A DNA stretch of 64,000 nucleotides from JABWAN01 sp041918175 (GCA_041918175.1 JAYRWE010000109.1:132505-196504), one strand, 5' to 3'; shown: positions 1 to 9,144, numbered from the stretch's first letter. The notes: generated from the sequence alone by a model not told the origin. Made by a program: numbers and translations.

Positions 1-2
1 AA

Positions 3-167
3 GAAGATTGGGAAGACGATGAAGATTGGGAGGACGATGAAGAGGAAGAAGACGAAGAGGAGGAAGAAGAGGAAGAATGGGAAGACGAAGACTGGGATGA
101 AGAAGATGATGAGTTTGATGAAGAGGACGAAAGCATGGATTGGGACGAACGCGAAGAGTGGAATTAA
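3..167 (+). CDS. C-terminal acidic tail of a protein truncated by the window edge
   Basis: The frame is open from the window edge to a TAA at 165-167. The 54 visible codons are almost all Glu, Asp and Trp, in units such as EDWEDDEDWEDD, and end in ...EREEWN. No domain is visible, so the protein cannot be named. It ends 48 bp before a biotin carrier protein, so it may belong to the same acyl-CoA/pyruvate carboxylase cluster, but that is inference from position only. The tail is strongly charged and probably disordered. The opposite frame gives a Lys/Arg-rich product that I take to be an artefact of the GA-rich repeat. Confidence 0.6.
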   Translation, partial: EDWEDDEDWEDDEEEEDEEEEEEEEWEDEDWDEEDDEFDEEDESMDWDEREEWN

Positions 168-215
168 GCCCGCGTTGTTGATCCGCATGAAACTACACGA
201 ATCTCGTTCGCACAG

Positions 216-719
216 ATGAATTATCACGTCCGCGTCGGCAATGAAAATTTCTCAGTCACACATGTGAACGTCGAAGCGGGCGCGGCGCAGATCAACGGCG
301 AAGCGGTTGCGATTGATCTTCGGCACGTGGGCGGAGCGCTCTATCACTTTTGGTACAACGGCGAGATCTTTGCCGTGCAGTTCGATCACGGCAAAGGCGA
401 GATTACGATTGGCCCCCACACCTTTGCCATACAAATCGAAGACGAACGCAGCGCCGCGCTCAAAAAGCTGCAAGGCGGAGCACCGGCCGACTCCGGCATC
501 GTCTCGCTCAAAGCTCCGATGCCGGGTCTCATCGTTCGGCTGGAAGCGCAGCCCGGCGCTTTGGTTAAAAAAGGCCAAAGCTTGGTGGTGATCGAAGCCA
601 TGAAAATGGAAAACGAAATCAAGTCTCCACTCACGGGCACGGTCGCGGAAGTTCTCATTGCTGTGGGCACTGCGGTTGAAAAAGGTGCGGCGCTTCTTCA
701 CCTCAAATCCGCCGCGTGA
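216..719 (+). CDS. Biotin carboxyl carrier protein (biotin/lipoyl attachment domain)
   Basis: A 167-residue protein with a C-terminal biotinyl domain at about residues 95-167. The biotin-acceptor motif EAMKME is present, with Lys130 as the expected attachment site, followed by the family pattern NEIKSP and a terminal GAALLHL strand. Such carriers move CO2 between a biotin carboxylase and a carboxyltransferase in acetyl-, propionyl-CoA or pyruvate carboxylases. The N-terminal ~90 residues resemble the longer stand-alone carrier subunits found next to acyl-CoA carboxylases. No carboxylase is visible here; it may lie upstream of the window. The stop codon overlaps the start of the next gene. Confidence 0.88.
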   Translation: MNYHVRVGNENFSVTHVNVEAGAAQINGEAVAIDLRHVGGALYHFWYNGEIFAVQFDHGKGEITIGPHTFAIQIEDERSAALKKLQGGAPADSGIVSLKAPMPGLIVRLEAQPGALVKKGQSLVVIEAMKMENEIKSPLTGTVAEVLIAVGTAVEKGAALLHLKSAA

Positions 720-1354
720 ACATGGCTCCGCAGCAACTCCTCCTACTCGCTCCCCCTATCCTCATTGCACTCACGGTGCATGAATTCGCTCATGCTTATA
801 CTGCTCATCGCCTCGGCGACCCCACGGCACGAATGCTTGGTCGGCTCACATTAAATCCGCTCAAACATCTTGACCCGCTCGGCACGATCATGTTGTTTAT
901 CGCGCAATTCGGTTGGGCCAAGCCCGTGCCGGTTGATCCGCACTATTTTCGCTCGCCCAAACGCGACATGTTGCTTGTCGCTCTCGCCGGGCCGGTTTCA
1001 AATCTTCTGCTCGCATTCCTTGCAGGCCTCCTGCTGCGTCTCGGTCGCGCGGAAATCGTTCCGCTTGCCTATGGCAGCATATTTTACGTGATGACCTACA
1101 TGAGCTTGATCATCAATCTGTCCCTCGCCTTTTTTAATCTGCTGCCGATTCCGCCGCTGGATGGCAGCAAAATCCTCCGCAGTCTCTTGCCAGATCACAT
1201 GCTCGCAAATTATATGCGCTTTGAAGCATACGGCCCGTTTATCCTCCTCGGGCTGATTCTGCTCGATCGTTTCGTCGAAGCGCCGCTGCTCGGCGCTGTG
1301 ATCAATCCTTTCATTTATTTCTTCAAAACTCTGTTTGCCGGAACTACAAATTGA
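716..1354 (+). CDS. Site-2 protease family (M50) membrane zinc metalloprotease
   Basis: A 212-residue integral membrane protein. The zinc motif HEFAH lies at residues 22-26, inside the first hydrophobic segment. The third ligand motif PPLDG is near residue 149, within the typical NLLPIPPLDG context. This is the short SpoIVFB/RseP-like form without a PDZ domain, which cleaves substrates within the membrane. The start is either GTG 716, overlapping the stop of the biotin carrier gene by 4 bp, or ATG 722; the overlap suggests translational coupling. The substrate cannot be inferred. Confidence 0.88.
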   Translation: MNMAPQQLLLLAPPILIALTVHEFAHAYTAHRLGDPTARMLGRLTLNPLKHLDPLGTIMLFIAQFGWAKPVPVDPHYFRSPKRDMLLVALAGPVSNLLLAFLAGLLLRLGRAEIVPLAYGSIFYVMTYMSLIINLSLAFFNLLPIPPLDGSKILRSLLPDHMLANYMRFEAYGPFILLGLILLDRFVEAPLLGAVINPFIYFFKTLFAGTTN

Positions 1355-1360
1355 GCGAAC

Positions 1361-2497
1361 ATGGCGTTTGATATCATCATTGCCGGCCTCGGCGCCATGG
1401 GCAGCGCCGCCGCATATCACCTCGCCGCGCGCGGCCTGCGCGTGCTCGGCTGCGATCGCTTCACCCCGCCGCATACGCTCGGCTCCTCGCATGGCGAGAG
1501 TCGCATCATTCGCGAGGCTTATTATGAACACCCGCTCTATGTGCCGCTCGTGCAACGCGCATATCAGCTTTGGGACGAGCTTGCCGCGCAAACGCAGCAA
1601 CAACTTTTTCTGCAAACCGGCGGCTTGATGATCGGCCCGGAAGACGGCACGCTCGTGCGCGGCGCATTGTTGAGCGCACACACCCATCAACTCGCGCACG
1701 AAGTGCTCGACGCGACCACGTTGCAACGTCGTTACCCCGCTTTTCATCCCGAAGAAAACACCGTCGCCGTGTGGGAACCGCGCGCCGGCGTTTTGTTTCC
1801 AGAAAAATGTATTGCCGCGCACTTGCAATTGGCGCAGAAACACGGCGCGACATTGCACGGCGAAGAGTTTGTTCTCGCGTGGGAGCAAGACCGCGGCAGC
1901 GTGCTCGTGACAACCAACAAAGGCCGATACGCCACCAGCAAACTCGTTATTGCCGCAGGCGCATGGCTCCAAACGCTCATCACCGAATTAGCACTGCCGC
2001 TGCATTGCACGCGACAACCGCTCTTTTGGTTCGAGCCGCGCGCACATGCCGAATATTTCACCCCGCGCAATTTTCCCATCTACATTCTTGAGCACACACC
2101 GCAGCGCTATATTTACGGCTTTCCCAATTTGGGCACAGGCTGCAAAGCGGCGATTCATCATGAAGGAGAAACCACGCAAGCAGAACACGTGCGCCGCGAA
2201 GTGCATGTCGAGGAAGCTGCTCCGCTCCGCAGCTTATTAGAAAAATTTCTCCCCGCAGCCAACGGGCCGCTGCTCAAAACTTCCGTGTGCATGTATACCA
2301 ACACGCCCGACGCGCATTTCTTGCTTGACTTTCATCCGCAGCATGATAACGTACTGCTCATGAGTCCATGCTCCGGCCATGGCTTCAAATTCTCCAGCGC
2401 CCTCGGCGCGCTTGCTGCGGAGTTGCTGTGTGAAAACAAAACGAGTTTCGATCTCACCCCGTTTCGCGTGCAGCGCCTCGTCGAATCACTCCATTGA
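1361..2497 (+). CDS. Monomeric sarcosine oxidase / N-methyltryptophan oxidase-type FAD enzyme
   Basis: A 378-residue DAO-family flavoprotein. The Rossmann dinucleotide motif AGLGAMGSA is at residues 8-16, followed by the family signature GSSHGESRIIREAYYE. The C-terminal SPCSGHGFK motif carries Cys337, which matches the cysteine that binds FAD covalently in monomeric sarcosine oxidase and N-methyltryptophan oxidase. The expected reaction is oxidative demethylation of a secondary N-methyl amine, giving formaldehyde and H2O2. It starts 6 bp after the M50 gene and probably shares its transcript. The exact substrate cannot be told from sequence. Confidence 0.88.
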   Translation: MAFDIIIAGLGAMGSAAAYHLAARGLRVLGCDRFTPPHTLGSSHGESRIIREAYYEHPLYVPLVQRAYQLWDELAAQTQQQLFLQTGGLMIGPEDGTLVRGALLSAHTHQLAHEVLDATTLQRRYPAFHPEENTVAVWEPRAGVLFPEKCIAAHLQLAQKHGATLHGEEFVLAWEQDRGSVLVTTNKGRYATSKLVIAAGAWLQTLITELALPLHCTRQPLFWFEPRAHAEYFTPRNFPIYILEHTPQRYIYGFPNLGTGCKAAIHHEGETTQAEHVRREVHVEEAAPLRSLLEKFLPAANGPLLKTSVCMYTNTPDAHFLLDFHPQHDNVLLMSPCSGHGFKFSSALGALAAELLCENKTSFDLTPFRVQRLVESLH

Positions 2498-2540
2498 CCA
2501 TCCACCATTCGCCATTTACTATTCACTATTCTTTTGTTCC

Positions 2541-2650
2541 GTCGCTGCTCCACCGCGGTGTCATCGTTGCTTGTTTACCTGACTTTTATCTTTTCAAGCG
2601 AGGTGACTTCAAAGCGACGGCATCCCGCTGCCGAGCGGATATTTTCAAAA
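2541..2650 (+). repeat. Dispersed repeat family A, copy 1
   Basis: About 110 bp beginning GTCGCTGCTCCACCG and containing CTTGTTTACC and GAGGTGACTTCAAAGCG. Closely related copies lie at 22302-22412, 33556-33715, 53855-53970 and, inverted, 53985-54070. It fills the gap between the convergent flavoenzyme and comEC genes. No conserved function is visible. Confidence 0.75.
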
Positions 2651-2725
2651 CGTGCACCTGCCGTATGCAAACGGATTCGGCCACGAGCGCAAAGCGTTCT
2701 CCTCTTGAGTCAAACGCTCACTTCT

Positions 2726-5098
2726 TTACTGGTTTGTCTCTCGCCAGTGCACCTGCGCCAAACTTCTTCCGTCTGTTTCAAAAATAAGAGCGCCGACTTT
2801 ATCCGTACGCTCCGTTGCGATGCTCATCCTAGCATAGCGCTGCAAAATCTCCGCATGCGGATGCCCAAAGACATTGTATTTCCCTACTGAGATCACACCA
2901 AAGCTCGGCGTGACCGCGCGCAGAAACTCCTCCGCACTGGAAGTCCGACTCCCATGATGCCCCACTTTGAGCAGATCGCTATCCAACGCACGCGCATGCA
3001 ACAGCAAATGCTCCTCGCTTAAACGTTCCGCGTCTCCGGGAAAGAGTAAAGTCGTTTGCCCATAAACGACTTTTAGCACCAACGACGTTTCATTGAGATT
3101 GATGGCGCGATAAGCTTCGCGTCGCGATGCGCCCGAGCACAATACCGTGACCGAGCCTGCAAACAATCGCGCACCCGCATGCAACACTCGGCGCGGCACC
3201 TGCAAACTATCCAACCAGCGTTCGCACGCGCGCTCCAATTCCGAGTCGGAGTTGCCCGCGCTGCGATAGACCGTATCAATCTTCAGCGCAGTGAGCAAAG
3301 CCGGCAAGCCGCCGAGATGATCTGCATGTGCATGCGAAATCACGACGCCCTGCAAGCGCCGAATGCCTTGTCGCTGAAAATAAGGCAACAGCACACGCGC
3401 GCCGGCGTTTGTTGTGCCCAGCCCCGGCCCGGTATCAATTAACAAGCGCCGGTTTTGTGGAAACTCCAACAGCGCTGCATCGCCCTGCCCCACATCAAAA
3501 AAAGTAATGCGCAAACGCGGAGCAGCCCGCCACGCTTCGTGCCACACATGAAGATTAAGCAGGAGCAATGCCAGCAACAACAGGCGTGATCGCATCGGAG
3601 GACGGTGAAAAACAAGCAACGCAACTAGCGAACAATAGAACAACAACAGCAGCGGCGGAAAATGAACGCCTGCGATGTATGAGAAACGCACTCGCGCCAG
3701 TTCGTTCGTGCATACGATCATCGCCGTTGCCGAAAGTTCAGCGATGACGCCATAGGCGTGCATGACAAAACTTGAAACGGGCGCGAAAACACAGGCGAGC
3801 GCAGAGGTCGCCACTGCGACAAACGAAAGCGGAATCACAATAATATTGCCCAGGATTGCGGCGAACGGCAAGCGACCATAAGTCACCACGAGCACCGGCA
3901 GCGTGGCGAGTTGCGCGGCAACGGAAGCGACGAGCAGCGCGTAGGCCCAACGCAGCGCACGCCACTTTCTGAAGCGCGCAAACCGGAGCAGCAGCGGGCG
4001 ATACAAATATGCCAAGCCGAGCATTGCTGCGAACGAAAGTTGAAAGCCGAGCTGAAATAACTGCAACGGCTGATAGCAAAGAATGAGGAGCGCGGCAATA
4101 CTGAGATCATTCGTCAAGCTCGTGTCGCGCTCATGCGCGCGCCCATAGAGAATCACGCCCGCCATGATCGTCGCGCGCACAATCGGCGGTTCCATGCCGG
4201 TGAGGTACGCGTAAAACGCCAGTGCGAGCACGATCGGCGGCCATTGTCGCCGCGACGGAATACGCAGCAGATTTGCCGCAAGCACGAGCATCATCGCGAT
4301 AAAGCCGACATGTAGGCCCGAAACCGAGAGCACATGAATAAAACCCGTGCGCGCGAAGTTTTCCATGACGCTCGCATCCAACTCTTCAATGCGGCCGAGC
4401 AACAATCCTTTGAGCAGCGCGCGCTCCTGTCCGCTGGAAAAAGCCGCGAGGCATCGCTCGATCCACGCCGCAACTTGAGCCGTCCAGCGCGCAAAAGAGA
4501 AAGTATCGTTCGGAGATTGACGCCAAAGCGGCAGAGAATCAGGGCAAAAGAAGAGCGCGCTCATGTCGTTCGCGCGCAAATAGGCGTGATAATCAAAGGC
4601 ACCGGGATTTCGCTCGCCCTCCGCGAGTTGTAAACGGCCGCGTAGGAGCACGTGATCAGCAACCTGCAAATCGCGCAATGCTCTGCTGGTAACCAACACA
4701 CGACCGCGTAGCAACGTGATGAGACTATCGCCATCGCGCATAGCAATAACGCGCATCGGCGCGCGCCAAGCCTCATGGCGCGGCATCGGTGTGGCAATGA
4801 TTTCGCCAAGCACGATAACCTCGCGGCGTTCTTGCGCCCAGTGGCCAATGTCAAAGGGCGAAACACTTTCCACGCGCGCGAGATGAAGCATGCCGGCGCA
4901 AAATACGGCCATGAGCAGCGGCATGCTCAACCAGTTCATGTGAGTTTTATTTTTGAAAAAGAGAAGAAGCGTAGAGCAGAGGGAAAGGAAAAAAAGGAGT
5001 GCGGTCACCACAAAAGTAAACTGTAACCACCGTTGGCAGAGGATTCCGCCACAAAACAGCAATGCTAAAAACAAAGCCGGATGCTTTGCCATCTGCAT
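2726..5098 (-). CDS. comEC: ComEC/Rec2 DNA-uptake channel with metallo-beta-lactamase domain
   Basis: A 790-residue polytopic protein with three expected parts. The N-terminal membrane/DUF4131 region (about 1-190) is followed by a multi-helix competence domain (about 220-500). The C-terminal metallo-beta-lactamase-like domain (about 530-790) has the zinc motif HAHADHLGG at 589-597. ComEC carries single-stranded DNA across the inner membrane during natural transformation, and its C-terminal domain has been proposed to degrade one strand. The ATG at 5098 is preceded by GGGAGGG. It lies 15 bp downstream of a DEDDy exonuclease gene, so the two are probably cotranscribed. No comEA or type IV pilus genes are in the window. 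Confidence 0.93.
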   Translation of the reverse strand: MQMAKHPALFLALLFCGGILCQRWLQFTFVVTALLFFLSLCSTLLLFFKNKTHMNWLSMPLLMAVFCAGMLHLARVESVSPFDIGHWAQERREVIVLGEIIATPMPRHEAWRAPMRVIAMRDGDSLITLLRGRVLVTSRALRDLQVADHVLLRGRLQLAEGERNPGAFDYHAYLRANDMSALFFCPDSLPLWRQSPNDTFSFARWTAQVAAWIERCLAAFSSGQERALLKGLLLGRIEELDASVMENFARTGFIHVLSVSGLHVGFIAMMLVLAANLLRIPSRRQWPPIVLALAFYAYLTGMEPPIVRATIMAGVILYGRAHERDTSLTNDLSIAALLILCYQPLQLFQLGFQLSFAAMLGLAYLYRPLLLRFARFRKWRALRWAYALLVASVAAQLATLPVLVVTYGRLPFAAILGNIIVIPLSFVAVATSALACVFAPVSSFVMHAYGVIAELSATAMIVCTNELARVRFSYIAGVHFPPLLLLFYCSLVALLVFHRPPMRSRLLLLALLLLNLHVWHEAWRAAPRLRITFFDVGQGDAALLEFPQNRRLLIDTGPGLGTTNAGARVLLPYFQRQGIRRLQGVVISHAHADHLGGLPALLTALKIDTVYRSAGNSDSELERACERWLDSLQVPRRVLHAGARLFAGSVTVLCSGASRREAYRAINLNETSLVLKVVYGQTTLLFPGDAERLSEEHLLLHARALDSDLLKVGHHGSRTSSAEEFLRAVTPSFGVISVGKYNVFGHPHAEILQRYARMSIATERTDKVGALIFETDGRSLAQVHWRETNQ

Positions 5099-5113
5099 GC
5101 CCTCCCGCGAAAG

Positions 5114-5653
5114 TTACCACGACACTGCGACGCTCTTTTTTGGTCCGTTGCGATCACGATAATACAAATGACCGTGCTGCTTGCCGTAAAGATAAAGCTG
5201 CTGCGTGAGCGCCACGTCTTTACGGCAATATTCGCGCAGCTTTGCCATTTCGCCAGCTTTGAACCAGCGCACCGCCTGCACACCGTCCGCAAGTTTTTCC
5301 GCATTCAGCGTGGCCGCAGCGAGTGTGTCCAATGACAAACGAAAGCCCAACGCGCGTTGAATCTCTTCCAATATATCCAGTGTCGGCAAGCGTGCGAGCT
5401 TTAGTTTTGTATATGGCTGCAACACGGCGTAATCAAAATTTTTAAGATTGAAGCCGATCACGCGCGCGGCACTTTGCAACGTAGCGAGCAAACGCTCCAC
5501 GTCGGCTTCACTATAATCTTGAAACTCTTGCGTCGCCGCGTCGAGCGTCACCGCGCACGCGAGGCGCATGCGATGCTTATTGCCCCACCCGCCGACTTCT
5601 TCCGCGAGATGTTGCGTTTCAAGATCAAAAAAGATTTCGGATGGATTGGTCAT
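5114..5653 (-). CDS. Predicted DEDDy-type 3'-5' exonuclease / RNase H-like protein
   Basis: A 179-residue protein from ATG 5653; an in-frame GTG at 5665 is the alternative. Exonuclease signatures are visible. FFDLET near the N-terminus supplies the DxE of motif I. GFNLKNFD in the middle supplies motif II. YCRKD near residue 150 is the YxxxD of the DEDDy class. These proteins belong to the ribonuclease H-like fold and resemble stand-alone YprB-type predicted nucleases. The gene sits 15 bp upstream of comEC, which hints at a role with imported or repaired DNA, but this is only positional. Confidence 0.75.
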   Translation of the reverse strand: MTNPSEIFFDLETQHLAEEVGGWGNKHRMRLACAVTLDAATQEFQDYSEADVERLLATLQSAARVIGFNLKNFDYAVLQPYTKLKLARLPTLDILEEIQRALGFRLSLDTLAAATLNAEKLADGVQAVRWFKAGEMAKLREYCRKDVALTQQLYLYGKQHGHLYYRDRNGPKKSVAVSW

Positions 5654-5697
5654 TGCTTCCGCCACGCATTCTCAGCTAAACCGGGAAATTTGCGCTA

Positions 5698-5901
5698 AGA
5701 GGGCATTTGAAAAGTCCGAGCACGATATAATTCCCCCCTTGAGGGGGGTTAGGGGGGTGTTCTCCAGCACAAGTGAGCGCGTCAATATTCATAAATGCGC
5801 CATTGCAGATTGATCAAATCGCAGATCTGTGTTGTGCTTGGCCTTTGACGCGATGACACCCCCCGAACCCCCCTCAAGGGGGGACTTTTCAAATGCCCTC
5901 T
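5698..5901. mobile_element. MITE-like element with perfect 20-bp terminal inverted repeats
   Basis: A 204-bp element in the gap upstream of the exonuclease gene. The outer 20 bp at 5698-5717 (AGAGGGCATTTGAAAAGTCC) are repeated as an exact reverse complement at 5882-5901. A second inverted block lies just inside, with CCCCCCTTGAGGGGGG and AGGGGGGTGT facing their complements. No open frame is convincing inside it. Size and symmetry fit a non-autonomous mobile element or a long hairpin. A related G-rich element occurs at 21721-21821. Confidence 0.75.
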
Positions 5902-5919
5902 GAAAGAAAGAAAATCGGT

Positions 5920-5952
5920 AAGCGAATACAGCTTTTGCTTTATCCGCTTACG
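5920..5952 (+). repeat. 33-bp repeat shared with 27310-27342
   Basis: This stretch contains CTTTTGCTTTAT and CCGCTTACG. It differs from 27310-27342 at only three positions. Both copies lie near a gene end and close to an AAGCTTTTGG motif. Function unknown. Confidence 0.6.
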
Positions 5953-6027
5953 GAAAGCTTTTGGGCTGCGGCTCGTCTACATACCGCAAAACGATTTCAA
6001 AATAGTTTTGCCAACAGTCGTTTTGCA

Positions 6028-7203
6028 TCACGCTTTTCTTTCGGCAGGTGCAACATCCTCCTCGACGTTCTGCTCCGCAATTGCCTCTCTTGCTCCTGCT
6101 TGCGCAGTTTCCAAATGCGATCTGAATTCCACGGCGTAAATATCCAGAATCGTCAAAAAGAGCGCGGCCAGCACCGGCCCGAGCACAAAGCCCATCATGC
6201 CGAACACGCTAATGCCGCCCAGCGTCGAAAAGAAAATCATGAGGTCGTGCATGCCCGCATCGCGGCCCACGAGTTTGGGGCGCAAGAGATTGTCCACGTT
6301 GCCGATGATCAACGCGCCGATCAAGAAGATCGCAAAGCCTTGCCACGTGTGCCCGATCAACAGTTGCACGAACGCAATGGGATAGAGCACGAGCCATGCG
6401 CCCACCATCGGAATAATCGAAAGCACGACCATCACCATGCCCCACAACATCGGCGAGCTAATGCCAAAGAGCCACAACGTCACGCCGCCCATTACGCCTT
6501 GCAGGATGGCAATCACCAATGTGCCTTTCATCGTCGCTTTCGACACCGACGCGAAACGTTGAATGAGCGCATCTTCATACGCATCATCAAGCGGCATCAA
6601 AAATTTTAGCCGTTCGATCAGCGCCGCACCTTCTTTAAAAAAATAATACATGGTGAAGAGCGTCACGAAAAGATTCGCGACCAAATCAAACGTGCTCGCC
6701 GAAGTCTTATTCAAAAAGTCGAACAGCATCGTGCTCGCGGTTTTCGCAAAATTTTGCAGCTCGGTTTGCCAGTCCACTTGATCGAGTCCGAGCCGCTGCA
6801 CCCAAACGGAGTTTTTGATTTGCCCGAGCAAGCCCGCGTCGCCTTGCGCAATGATCTCGCGCAGCTTCTCGCCGGCGGATTGATAAAACGTAATCGCCTC
6901 TTGTGAAAGCAAATCGGCCAGCACATACACCGGCACGAGCAAGCCGAGCAATAGTATCACGCAGCAGGCAAACGCGCTCAAGCCCGCGTTCTGCTTCGTG
7001 ACTTTGAGCAGCCGCTCGTACAGCGGATAAAACAAAGCCGTGAACACCGCGGCCAGCAACACCGGCACGAGAAACGAACGCACCATATAAAAAAACGCCG
7101 CGGTGATGGCGATAAGCAACACCAAAAAGAAGTAGCGCCCAAAGCGCTTGGCTTTTAATTGCCGAAGCTGCTGTGAACGGTCGCTATTGGAATGATCAGT
7201 CAT
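6028..7203 (-). CDS. AI-2E family transporter (PerM/YdiK-type membrane protein)
   Basis: A 391-residue protein with the usual layout of the family: two N-terminal hydrophobic helices (about 25-75), a polar loop region, then several helices in the second half with the motifs MYYFFKEG and VGPVLAAL-like ends (here FVLGPVLAALFLTI). Family members include the autoinducer-2 exporter TqsA, Na+/H+ antiporters and many proteins of unknown substrate, so 'AI-2E' is only a family label. The start is ATG 7203 with no strong ribosome site. It is a single minus-strand gene between two inverted-repeat elements. Confidence 0.85.
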   Translation of the reverse strand: MTDHSNSDRSQQLRQLKAKRFGRYFFLVLLIAITAAFFYMVRSFLVPVLLAAVFTALFYPLYERLLKVTKQNAGLSAFACCVILLLGLLVPVYVLADLLSQEAITFYQSAGEKLREIIAQGDAGLLGQIKNSVWVQRLGLDQVDWQTELQNFAKTASTMLFDFLNKTSASTFDLVANLFVTLFTMYYFFKEGAALIERLKFLMPLDDAYEDALIQRFASVSKATMKGTLVIAILQGVMGGVTLWLFGISSPMLWGMVMVVLSIIPMVGAWLVLYPIAFVQLLIGHTWQGFAIFLIGALIIGNVDNLLRPKLVGRDAGMHDLMIFFSTLGGISVFGMMGFVLGPVLAALFLTILDIYAVEFRSHLETAQAGAREAIAEQNVEEDVAPAERKA

Positions 7204-7245
7204 AAAAGTCGGCTTTTAAAGTTTGATGAGAAGTTTGATCGCAAC

Positions 7246-7336
7246 TGTCATTCTGTAAGAACCTTCCCTCGCACTCGGTACGCCTCTCGATCTAAGAGTT
7301 GTACCGAGAACTAGGGAAGGTCCTTTCAGGATGACA
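7246..7336. repeat. TGTCATTC-ended hairpin element, copy 1
   Basis: A 91-bp imperfect palindrome. TGTCATTCTGTAAGAACCTT at the left faces AAGGTCCTTTCAGGATGACA at the right, with an inner pair CTCGGTAC / GTACCGAG. Related elements with the same TGTCATTC ends are at 12880-12959 and 26100-26175. It lies just upstream of the AI-2E gene, in the gap before the symporter's 3' end. Confidence 0.7.
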
Positions 7337-7409
7337 TTCAATGAGGATCATAACAAGTTTGATCCGCTGTTTTCAACAGCATGCAACGGCCAAGCCGTTG
7401 CAAGAGCTT

Positions 7410-8945
7410 TCAATTCCTCGTGCGAAACAACACGCCCACGGCGAACGTGGCGATACACCCAAACATAATATGCCACGTGAATGCGATTTTAGGCACGGTC
7501 ACAAAGGGCAACTTTACCAAGCCGCTCAACACGCACACGGTTACGAAGCCGCACACGAGCGCGAGCACATTGCCGCGATCATTGCCGCGCGTGCGCGTGA
7601 GCATGCCGAGCAGGAACATGCCGAGCAGCGGGCCATATGTATAGCCGATTATGCCCAGCGCAATCGGAATGATCGTGAGCGCGGGATTGTGCAACACGGA
7701 ATACGCCGCGAGCGTGGCCACGATGATCATCAACGCTGCGAACACGAGCGTGAAAATGCGCGCGGCAAAAACGTAATGCTTGTCGCCCGCTTCTTGGCGA
7801 ATAAACGGCGAATAGAAATCTTTCACGAAGCTCGTGGCGAGCGCATTCAATGCCGCGCTGAGCGAACCCATTGCCGTCGCAAACACGCCGGCGATGATCA
7901 ACCCGCGCAAACCCACAGGCATTTTGTTGATGATGAAGTAGGCGAAGATTTCATTTTGCGCCGCGGGCAAGTTCGCGTCCGGCACGAGGCGAAAATAGGC
8001 ATACAAAAAAATGCCGATGGTCACAAACGCGAGCGCGATGGGCACATCGGCAATGCCCGATAGAATGAGCGAGAAACGGCTGCGCTTGTAATCCGTGGCG
8101 GTGAGCATGCGCTGCACCATGTCTTGATCTGTGCCGTGCGTCGCCATCGTGAGAAACACATAGCCGATGAGCGCGGCCCAAATGGTATACTCCTGCCCGA
8201 GCACGCTGAGCACCGCCTCGCCGAAAGACTCATGGCCTTGCAAACCCGTGTCAAAGATTTTGAAGTTCGCAAAATGATCCGTGCCTTGCCGAATGCCTTC
8301 CCAACCGTTCGGCGTGAGCTGCACAATGGCATAAAGCGAAAACAGCGCGCCGCCAAACATGATCGCGGCTTGAATGAGATCGGTCCAAATCACGGCTTTG
8401 ATGCCGCCGAGCATGGTGTAAACCGAAGTGATCGCCGTCATCAAAATAATCGCGACGAGATAATGCTGCAACTCCGGCGTCGCGCCGGTAAGAAATTTCC
8501 ACGCGACGACGAGCACGACTGCGGCGATATAAACACGCACGCCGCTCGCGAGCACGCGTGTGACGAGAAAGATCGCGCTGCCGGCCACGCGCGAAACTTT
8601 GCCAAAGCGCTTCTCTAAAAATTCGTAAACGGTGTAGACTTGATGATGATAATAAGGCTTGATAAAGAGAAACGCGATGATGAGCCGCGCGAGAATAGTG
8701 CCGAACATGAGCTGCACATACACGGCGTTTTGCAAACGATACCCCTCCGCGGGCACGCCGAGAAACGTGGCTGCGCTGGTTTCCGCGGCAATGATCGAAG
8801 CGAGCACGGCCCACCACGGAATTTTGCGGCCGCCAAGCGCGAAGTCTTCCATGCTCTCTTCGCGCCGGCCCATGTATAAGCCGAGGCCGAGAATGAGAAC
8901 AAAATAACTAATGATGATGGCGAGATCCCAAAAGAGGGGGGACAA
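7410..8945 (-). CDS. Sodium:solute symporter (SSS family)
   Basis: A 511-residue protein with about 13 hydrophobic segments. Family features include the N-terminal FALGGRKIPWW motif (residues 36-46), the following AETSAATFLGVP segment on the second helix and the GxxATAMGSLSAALNALATS segment in the middle. Members import sugars, proline, vitamins or other organic solutes with Na+. The start is TTG 8945, supported by AAGGAGA six bases upstream. The substrate cannot be assigned. It stands alone, flanked by hairpin elements. Confidence 0.9.
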   Translation of the reverse strand: MSPLFWDLAIIISYFVLILGLGLYMGRREESMEDFALGGRKIPWWAVLASIIAAETSAATFLGVPAEGYRLQNAVYVQLMFGTILARLIIAFLFIKPYYHHQVYTVYEFLEKRFGKVSRVAGSAIFLVTRVLASGVRVYIAAVVLVVAWKFLTGATPELQHYLVAIILMTAITSVYTMLGGIKAVIWTDLIQAAIMFGGALFSLYAIVQLTPNGWEGIRQGTDHFANFKIFDTGLQGHESFGEAVLSVLGQEYTIWAALIGYVFLTMATHGTDQDMVQRMLTATDYKRSRFSLILSGIADVPIALAFVTIGIFLYAYFRLVPDANLPAAQNEIFAYFIINKMPVGLRGLIIAGVFATAMGSLSAALNALATSFVKDFYSPFIRQEAGDKHYVFAARIFTLVFAALMIIVATLAAYSVLHNPALTIIPIALGIIGYTYGPLLGMFLLGMLTRTRGNDRGNVLALVCGFVTVCVLSGLVKLPFVTVPKIAFTWHIMFGCIATFAVGVLFRTRN

Positions 8946-9009
8946 GCGCTTCTCCTTTTTAAAGACAACGGCATTTCAAATTAACTCTGCATAAACAGAT
9001 TTAGCTTTC

Positions 9010-9065
9010 TGCCCACGAAACACACGAAATACGCGAAAGTGAACTTTGCGTGTGATTCGTGGGCA
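9010..9065. repeat. CCCACGAA hairpin, copy 1
   Basis: TGCCCACGAA at 9010-9019 faces TTCGTGGGCA at 9056-9065, with further pairing inside (CACACGAAA against its near complement). Related hairpins are at 24031-24079 and 63738-63803. It lies upstream of the symporter gene. Confidence 0.6.
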
Positions 9066-9094
9066 AAAAAATTTGTTGAAGTAGAATTTGGAAC

Positions 9095-9144
9095 GGCGAA
9101 TGAACGCGAATAGGCCCAAATTTCTATTCGCGTTCATTCGCGCC
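9095..9144. repeat. GCGAATGAACGCG hairpin
   Basis: GGCGAATGAACGCGAATAG faces CTATTCGCGTTCATTCGC around an 8-10 base loop. The same palindrome core occurs at 52954-52994. It could act as a terminator for a transcript, but it lacks a U-run on either strand. Confidence 0.6.

Noticed and set aside
57..120. GA-rich tract as a microsatellite or regulatory repeat
   Set aside because: It is explained by codons for Glu, Asp and Trp in an open frame with a normal stop.
998..1972. 324-codon minus-strand open frame
   Set aside because: It overlaps the M50 and sarcosine-oxidase genes, whose products carry intact catalytic motifs. The opposite frame is Cys/Arg/His-rich and shows no domain.
5893..6609. 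238-codon plus-strand frame
   Set aside because: It lies antisense to the AI-2E-family gene and begins inside the inverted-repeat element; the product is His/Arg-rich and low-complexity.
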